DNA from: Paraburkholderia caribensis
GTDB lineage: Bacteria; Pseudomonadota; Gammaproteobacteria; Burkholderiales; Burkholderiaceae
DNA: 64,000 nt
Assembly: GCF_002902945.1 (NCBI RefSeq)
Contig: NZ_CP026101.1
Coordinates: forward strand, 620,001 to 684,000
Direction of reading: 5' to 3'
Below, one piece after another: positions 58,794 through 64,000 of the stretch. Under the pieces are notes generated by a model. That model was not told the origin of the DNA. It made no database searches and saw only the letters and a program-made list of their open reading frames with translations. Positions within the stretch are counted from its first letter, which is position 1. Every line of letters begins with the position of its first letter. A program made the translations under genes and the position numbers.

Positions 58794-61622
58794 TCAGCGT
58801 ACGGTCTCGGCCGACGCGCGTCCCAGCTCGAAGTCGCGCACCCGCGCTACGGCTTCGTCACGGCTCGATACGCCGAGCTTGCCGTAGATATTCTTCAGAT
58901 GCCATTTGACGGTTTCCGGCGACAAACCGAGCGTGCGCGCGATCTTCTTGTTCGGCAGCGCCTGCGCGAGCAGGTGCACGACCTCTGCTTCACGCTCGCT
59001 CAGCAGTTCGGCGCCTGTCGACATATTGCCGCGCGCATCGACAGGCGCGGCGCACCGTCCGGCCCCGGCCCCGGCGGCCTCATGCGCCGCATCCAGCCGC
59101 GACGCGTAGAAACGCAGCAAGGGATCTTCCGGCGTCGCGTCGAGCACGGCATGAATCACGTCCAGCGCGCCACGGTCCGCGTCGAGCAGCGTGCGCACGA
59201 GGCCGAGGCGGTGACCGCGCCGCAACGCCGACAACACGAATTTATGCATCGCAGCCGTGCGTCCGAGGCGCGCCGCAACGACGGCCGCCTGCATCTCATA
59301 GCGCGCCGCATGGCGTTGCCAGCCGCGCTCTTCGCACAGCGCGATCAGCGGTTGCAGCCGCACGGCAGCCGCCTCGAAGTCTTCGTGCGCGACGCACCAG
59401 TCGGCATGCGCCTGATCCGTCAGCGCTGCCACGGCCGTCAGCGTACTCGCGCGCTCGGGCGGAACCCGCGCGGCAAGCGTATCGAGACGTGCGAGCGCGG
59501 TTTCGGCGGCATCGAAATGATCGATGGACAGATGATGGCGCACCTGCTCGGCAAGGCCGTGCGCGACGAGGCGCAGCAGCCCGTGCTGGGATGCGTATTC
59601 GTCGAGCCGTTCGAGATAGGCCATGGCATCGAGATGATGACCCGCCAGCCAGTGCACGGACGCCAGCACGGTATGCACGCGCAGCACCGAATCGGGCACC
59701 GATACGCGTTCCAGCACGTCGACGCGGCCTTCGATCAGCTTGCGCGCCGCGTCGGGCTCGTTGAATTCGTACAGCACTTCGCCGAGCAGCGCCGCCGCGA
59801 GGCAACTCGCCTCGGCGGCCGGGCTGCCGCGCGAGTCGGCTTCGAACAGCACGTCGCGGCAGATGCGCTCGGCCTGGACGAACTTGCCTTCCAGCGCATA
59901 GCTGAAGCCGACGAAGCAGCGTCCGTTCAACGTGCCCGCGCTCGTGCCGACAAGCGGCGCATCGTCGAACAGGATGGGCGGCGAGTCGAGTTGCATGCGT
60001 CGCGCGTCCGCATATTGGCCGCGATGCATGTACAGCCACGAGAGAATATTGTTGCGCGCGCCGACGATCAGCCCGTCCGCCTCGGCCGGCGCGTCGAGCA
60101 GGCGCGGCAGGATCGACATCGCGCCGTCCGTGTCGTCGCGCTGCACGGCCAGCGCGGCCTGCAGCAGCGTGAGCCGGTATTGAAGCGAGGGATCGGCGTG
60201 GCCGATGTCGCCTTGCAGGCTCGCGACCGTCGTCTCGCAGGCGGCGAAATCGCGTGCGTACAGATGCAGATGCGCCATCCACAGACGCAGACCGAGGCGC
60301 GCCTGAATTTCCGCGACGGGCAGCATGCGGATCAGCGCGACCACCTTGCGCAACTCGCCGCCAACCTGCAACTCGCGCGCAACGGCGAGCACGAGGTCCG
60401 CGGCCGCGCCCGGTTCGCCCGCCAGCAGCGCATGGCGCACGGCTTCGTCCGCGTGGCCGTGCGCGCGGAACCAGGCCCATGCGGCGCGGTGCACGTCGCG
60501 CTGGTAACGCTCACTGCGCGCGCCGAAACGTTCGAGCAGCGTTTCGCGAAACAGTGGATTGAGCCGGTACCACACTGCCGCGTCCTGCGACTCGACGGGC
60601 GCGACGAACAGGTTGTCGCTCTCCAGCCGCGCGAGCAGCGCGAGCACGTCGGCGGGATTCTGCTCGCTCCCCACCAGCGCGACGCACAGCGGTCCGCAGA
60701 TGCGCGCGCACGCTGACATGCGGATCAGCAGCTCGACCTCGGAAGGCGACAGCCGCGACAACACTTCCCGCTCGAAGTAATCGGCGAATGCGCGCGGATC
60801 GTGAAGGTGCAATTGCGCCTGCATGTCCGCCGATGCGGTGTTGCCCGGCGCTTGCCGGTTGCGCTTGGCGCGGATGGCGAATAGCTGCAGTCCCGCCGCC
60901 CAGCCATCGGCGAGTTCGTGGAGGCGCCGCGCGTCCTTCGTGGAAATATCGCCGATCTGCGCTTTCAGAAAGGCTTCGGATTCCTGGGCAGTGAAGCGCA
61001 AATCGCGCATGTCGATTTCGAGCACCAGACCCTGGTCGCGCAACCTGCCCAACGACAGCGGCGGGATGGTGCGCGACGCGAACACGATATGCAGGTTCGC
61101 GGGCGCGTAATCGAGCAGCCATTGGAGCGCTTCATGGTTGCGCGCGTTGGCGAGATGATGCACATCGTCGAGTACGAGCACGAGTTCGGCGGGGTGGCGC
61201 GCGATGCCGTTGACGAGCGCAATCACCGTGCGCTCGACGGCTTCTTCGTCCATTCCGCGTCCGCCGAGCAGCGCGGCTTCCTTGCAGATCGACGGATTCA
61301 CCTGGCTGAGGCTGCTGACCAGATCGCCGAGGCAGACGGCGGGATCGTCGTCGTCCGACGTGAAAGTCAGCCACGCGATATCGAAGCCGAGCGGCAGCAT
61401 CGCTTCGCGCCAGGCGACGAGAGCCGTCGTCTTGCCCGAGCCGGCCGGTCCCTGAACGACGATGCAGCGCATGCGGCGCGCGTCGCGCAGTTGGGCGAGC
61501 AGCCGTTCGCGCGCGACGACACGCGCCGCATTGCGCGGGGGAAGCAGGCGGAGGTGGACGCCGGATTCATCGGTGCCGGCGTCGCGTCGGCAAGCGGAAA
61601 CAGAGCGGGAATTCTGCGGCAT
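58794..61622 (-). CDS. MalT-like LuxR family ATP-dependent regulator (LAL/STAND)
   Basis: 942 aa. Walker [10 protein letters not shown] at residues 58-66 and Walker-B-like [13 protein letters not shown] long TPR-like sensor region spans about 420-850. A C-terminal LuxR helix-turn-helix closes the protein ([22 protein letters not shown], then [19 protein letters not shown]). As a signal-transduction ATPase it probably needs ATP and an inducer to activate transcription. It lies upstream of and in line with the ligase-thiolase unit, so it is the likely pathway regulator. Confidence 0.9.
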   Translation of the reverse strand: MPQNSRSVSACRRDAGTDESGVHLRLLPPRNAARVVARERLLAQLRDARRMRCIVVQGPAGSGKTTALVAWREAMLPLGFDIAWLTFTSDDDDPAVCLGDLVSSLSQVNPSICKEAALLGGRGMDEEAVERTVIALVNGIARHPAELVLVLDDVHHLANARNHEALQWLLDYAPANLHIVFASRTIPPLSLGRLRDQGLVLEIDMRDLRFTAQESEAFLKAQIGDISTKDARRLHELADGWAAGLQLFAIRAKRNRQAPGNTASADMQAQLHLHDPRAFADYFEREVLSRLSPSEVELLIRMSACARICGPLCVALVGSEQNPADVLALLARLESDNLFVAPVESQDAAVWYRLNPLFRETLLERFGARSERYQRDVHRAAWAWFRAHGHADEAVRHALLAGEPGAAADLVLAVARELQVGGELRKVVALIRMLPVAEIQARLGLRLWMAHLHLYARDFAACETTVASLQGDIGHADPSLQYRLTLLQAALAVQRDDTDGAMSILPRLLDAPAEADGLIVGARNNILSWLYMHRGQYADARRMQLDSPPILFDDAPLVGTSAGTLNGRCFVGFSYALEGKFVQAERICRDVLFEADSRGSPAAEASCLAAALLGEVLYEFNEPDAARKLIEGRVDVLERVSVPDSVLRVHTVLASVHWLAGHHLDAMAYLERLDEYASQHGLLRLVAHGLAEQVRHHLSIDHFDAAETALARLDTLAARVPPERASTLTAVAALTDQAHADWCVAHEDFEAAAVRLQPLIALCEERGWQRHAARYEMQAAVVAARLGRTAAMHKFVLSALRRGHRLGLVRTLLDADRGALDVIHAVLDATPEDPLLRFYASRLDAAHEAAGAGAGRCAAPVDARGNMSTGAELLSEREAEVVHLLAQALPNKKIARTLGLSPETVKWHLKNIYGKLGVSSRDEAVARVRDFELGRASAETVR

Positions 61623-61815
61623 ATCGACCTGCGCCTCGTGTCTCCCGCGCCATCGGTAATGGCCGTTGGGAAGACAAAAAATGACGGGTCATTCTATCGC
61701 AGTGCAGATCAAGCGCCGCTTCGGGGCGATACCGATAGGAGGTCGCGCAGCGTTGCGGTAGTGCGCGATCCGCGTCTCCTATCTCAATATAAATCGGCGA
61801 ATGTTTTGCTCGATA

Positions 61816-62430
61816 TCATTTCACGTCTGAAAGAGACCGTGCGACGATTGCCGCCTTTTTTACATCGATAGCCGATCCGCCGTTGCCCGAAACTTCGCTT
61901 CGGCGTTCGCGTACGAAGCGCACGACTTCGCCGTCGGCGCGCCAGGCGTGGCAGGTATCGATCATCTGCGCAATGTGCGCTTCGGCGTCGCTGGCGCCGG
62001 GACGTGCGCCCATCAGCGTCTGCAGCGCGGTGGTCGCAAGCGGGCCGAGCAACTCCGTCAGATGCGTGCAGCCGTGCTTGCCGCCGACGCGCTCTTTCAC
62101 CTGCTTCCTGAAACCGGCCGCGATTCGCACGCCCACGAGACTTTCATAGGCCGCGTTGATCTGCGCGCAGTACGGCGAAGGGCCCGTATCCGTCGATGCG
62201 CTCGCGCGCCGGATCAGGCCCGCAGCGTCGATGGTGAGCGTGATGCACAGATCGTGGAGCGGCTCGCCGGCGGGGACCTGCTTGTAGAGCAGGTCAGCCG
62301 TGTCGGTTTTGATGTCCGTGAGGCGCGCCTCGATGTCGAACAGTCCGTCGCTGCGCTCGTATCCGTTGCAGACGATGTGGCGCGTGTGCAGCAGACGCCG
62401 GGTGGGTTTGCACGCGGCTGGATCGTTCAT
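61816..62430 (-). CDS. DUF2889 domain protein
   Basis: 204 aa of unknown function. LLHTRHIVCNGYERSDGLFDIEA is the conserved start; GCTHLTELLGPLATTALQTLMG is a second block with a CxxxH-like pair. No signal peptide or membrane helix. I chose ATG 62430; the open frame runs to 62913 but overlaps the porin leader. It diverges from the porin and sits next to the regulator, suggesting a pathway role that cannot be specified. Confidence 0.82.
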   Translation of the reverse strand: MNDPAACKPTRRLLHTRHIVCNGYERSDGLFDIEARLTDIKTDTADLLYKQVPAGEPLHDLCITLTIDAAGLIRRASASTDTGPSPYCAQINAAYESLVGVRIAAGFRKQVKERVGGKHGCTHLTELLGPLATTALQTLMGARPGASDAEAHIAQMIDTCHAWRADGEVVRFVRERRSEVSGNGGSAIDVKKAAIVARSLSDVK

Positions 62431-62739
62431 GGCGATTGGGCTCCCGGCAGGTGGGCAAGAAAAGCGGACCAGAAAAGTCCGCGAACAGGATGACGCCTCA
62501 GCGTAGACGGTCGCATCGCGCACGCGGCCACCTCGTTTGGGTGGTGGCGTTTCAGTCGGGGTATTCCCGTTCCTACTCGATTCGGGTGGGCGCCACGTCC
62601 GCAGGCGCCTGCAACCATGAGCCAGCGACAAGCCAGCGAACGAACCATCGTTTCGGTCTGCCAGGCGGGAGAACCGGCTTCGGCGCGATCGTGCAGAACC
62701 ATGTCCGCAACATGCGGAGACAATGTGAGGAGACAGTGC
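62431..62739. promoter_or_regulatory. divergent DUF2889 / porin control region
   Basis: 309 bp. It contains a small stem (CCACC, loop, GGGTGG) near 62529-62545 and ends with a strong GTGAGGAGA ribosome site for the porin. Other open frames here are shadows. It probably carries both promoters. Confidence 0.45.
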
Positions 62740-63951
62740 ATGCGTTTCATCAGTAAAGGGGTGCTGGGTGCCACCCTGGCATTCGCCGCGGGCGGCGCCG
62801 CCGCGCAGTCGAGTGTGACGCTCTACGGCGTGGTCGACGTGTTCGGCCAGTACCTGAATAGCGGCGCGGGAACCAAAAGCGGGCCGGGCTCGGCCTACGT
62901 GCCCGGCAACCATTCGTTTTCGGAGCGCAGCGGCGGCTCGGCGGGCTCGCAGTTCGGTTTGAAAGGCGTCGAAGATCTGGGCGGCGGGCTAAAGGCGGCG
63001 TTCACCGTCGAAAACGGCTTCAACGCCAACAATGGCACCTTCTTTGCGGATTCGACGGCGTTGTTCTACCGGCAGGCGTGGGTGGGGCTCAAGCACGACG
63101 ACTACGGGCAACTGACGTTCGGCCGTCAGTATCAGCCGAGCTTCTGGGCCGTCTATCCGACCGATCCGTTTCGCGGCAACGAAGTGCTGTCGCCGATCGC
63201 GGCCGCCGACCTCGCCGGCGTGCGCGACCGCGCGACGCTCGCGACGCAATACGTGTCGGGCCGGCAGAGCAACTCGGTCATGTATCAGTCGCCGGAAATG
63301 TGGGGCATGAAGCTTTACGCGATGTACGCGTTCCAGGCCACCACGTCCCAGCCGATCGCGATGACGACGGGCAACATGTTCGATATCGCGCTGACCTATC
63401 AGGGCGCCGGGCTGTATGCGGCGCTCGCGTACCAGTTCCAGCACGGCGGACGGGAGGCGGTCTCGCTCGGACAGACGGCCGCGGGGCTGCCGCTGCCGGC
63501 GAGCACGTTCAACCTCGTGTCGACGGCGCACTACACGGGCGCGCTCGGATACCGCTTCGGTATCGTCAACCTGCAGTTCAACTACGCATACAACCAGGTC
63601 AAGACGCCCAGCAGCGGCCAGATCGTGACGGTGCCCGGCGTCGGGCCGGTAGGCGCGCTGTCGTCGCTGGTGCATCCGTACAGCATCATGGAACTGGGCA
63701 CGACCATCCAGGCGACATCCGCCGACGTGATCGAGGTCGCAGGCATCTATCGCAATGTGCGCGGCGTGCACGACAACACGCTCGGCATCCAGGTCGGCGC
63801 GGATCACAGCCTGTCCAAGCGCACGAGCGTCTACATGCGCGCGGGCTATATGAAGAACAACGGCATTGCGAACATGAGCTGGCCCGGTGTCTCGGCAGCG
63901 GATGGATCGAAGCAGATTCTCGGGGTGGCGGGCATGACGCACCGCTTCTGA
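62740..63951 (+). CDS. Gram-negative porin
   Basis: 403-aa outer-membrane beta-barrel. The signal peptide ends at GGAAA|QSS near residue 22. SSVTLYGVVDVFGQY is the first strand typical of Burkholderiales porins, and the last residue is Phe (GMTHRF), the usual assembly signal. LKHDDYGQLTFGRQYQP is the conserved segment before loop 3. Position beside the catabolic island suggests uptake of its substrate, which is inference. Confidence 0.93.
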   Translation: MRFISKGVLGATLAFAAGGAAAQSSVTLYGVVDVFGQYLNSGAGTKSGPGSAYVPGNHSFSERSGGSAGSQFGLKGVEDLGGGLKAAFTVENGFNANNGTFFADSTALFYRQAWVGLKHDDYGQLTFGRQYQPSFWAVYPTDPFRGNEVLSPIAAADLAGVRDRATLATQYVSGRQSNSVMYQSPEMWGMKLYAMYAFQATTSQPIAMTTGNMFDIALTYQGAGLYAALAYQFQHGGREAVSLGQTAAGLPLPASTFNLVSTAHYTGALGYRFGIVNLQFNYAYNQVKTPSSGQIVTVPGVGPVGALSSLVHPYSIMELGTTIQATSADVIEVAGIYRNVRGVHDNTLGIQVGADHSLSKRTSVYMRAGYMKNNGIANMSWPGVSAADGSKQILGVAGMTHRF

Positions 63952-64000
63952 GGTCGGCGTTACAGCCGGTCGATCCGTCGGCCGGCGCGTTCCGTCGTAA

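Noticed and set aside
58899..60716. 605-codon plus-strand frame opposite the LuxR-family gene
   Set aside because: Antisense of a 942-aa protein with Walker and helix-turn-helix motifs; no independent support.

Overview
The window is high-GC chromosomal DNA of a beta-proteobacterium of the Burkholderiaceae, most likely Paraburkholderia or Caballeronia. This rests on gene content and order (rpsT/DUF3579/argF, adk-kdsB-Trm112-lpxK/xseA/sodB, kynBUA with kynR), on a porin with the SSVTLYGVVD start and C-terminal Phe, and on a family of GTCGCCCC...GGCACC palindromic repeats. I could not run a search, so the genus is an inference. No rRNA, tRNA, CRISPR or prophage was seen.

Region 1 (1-11077) is a polyol utilisation locus. 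A D-arabinitol-type dehydrogenase and a cut-off xylulokinase read leftward. An AraC regulator, a CUT2 sugar ABC transporter, a zinc polyol dehydrogenase, an FGGY kinase and an L-xylulose-reductase-like SDR read rightward. Together they predict import, oxidation and phosphorylation of a pentitol or tetritol, feeding the pentose phosphate pathway.

Region 2 (11093-13234) is a long nested palindrome (copy A) split by a complete IS256-family element with an 8-bp target duplication. Two uninterrupted copies lie at 25686-26417 (copy B) and about 42212-43250 (copy C). Their 80-bp arms are nearly identical, the interior is 430-432 bp in all three, and the inner 27-bp stem shows compensatory base-pair changes between copies. 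This is the least explained structure in the window.

Region 3 (13269-49069) is mostly core genome: kynurenine catabolism, msrA, DUF72, cfa, pdxH, tcdA, cnoX, pirin, an EamA exporter, amiC-tsaE, queG, ogt-xerD, an acyl-CoA ligase, ybaK, plsY, yajQ, murB, argF, DUF3579, rpsT, murJ, a SirB1 protein, an HSD10-like SDR, adk, kdsB, Trm112, lpxK, xseA and sodB.

Region 4 (49377-63951) is a catabolic island. It has an alpha-methylacyl-CoA racemase and a dedicated EtfBA on the plus strand. On the minus strand are a feruloyl-CoA-synthetase-family ligase, an LCAD-like acyl-CoA dehydrogenase, an SCP2-type thiolase, a catalytic and a degenerate MaoC hydratase, and an SDR. A 942-aa MalT-like LuxR regulator, a DUF2889 protein and a porin follow. 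The set parallels the peroxisomal (3R)-specific beta-oxidation used for branched and sterol side chains, so the substrate is probably an alpha-methyl-branched or aryl/cyclic carboxylic acid imported through the porin.
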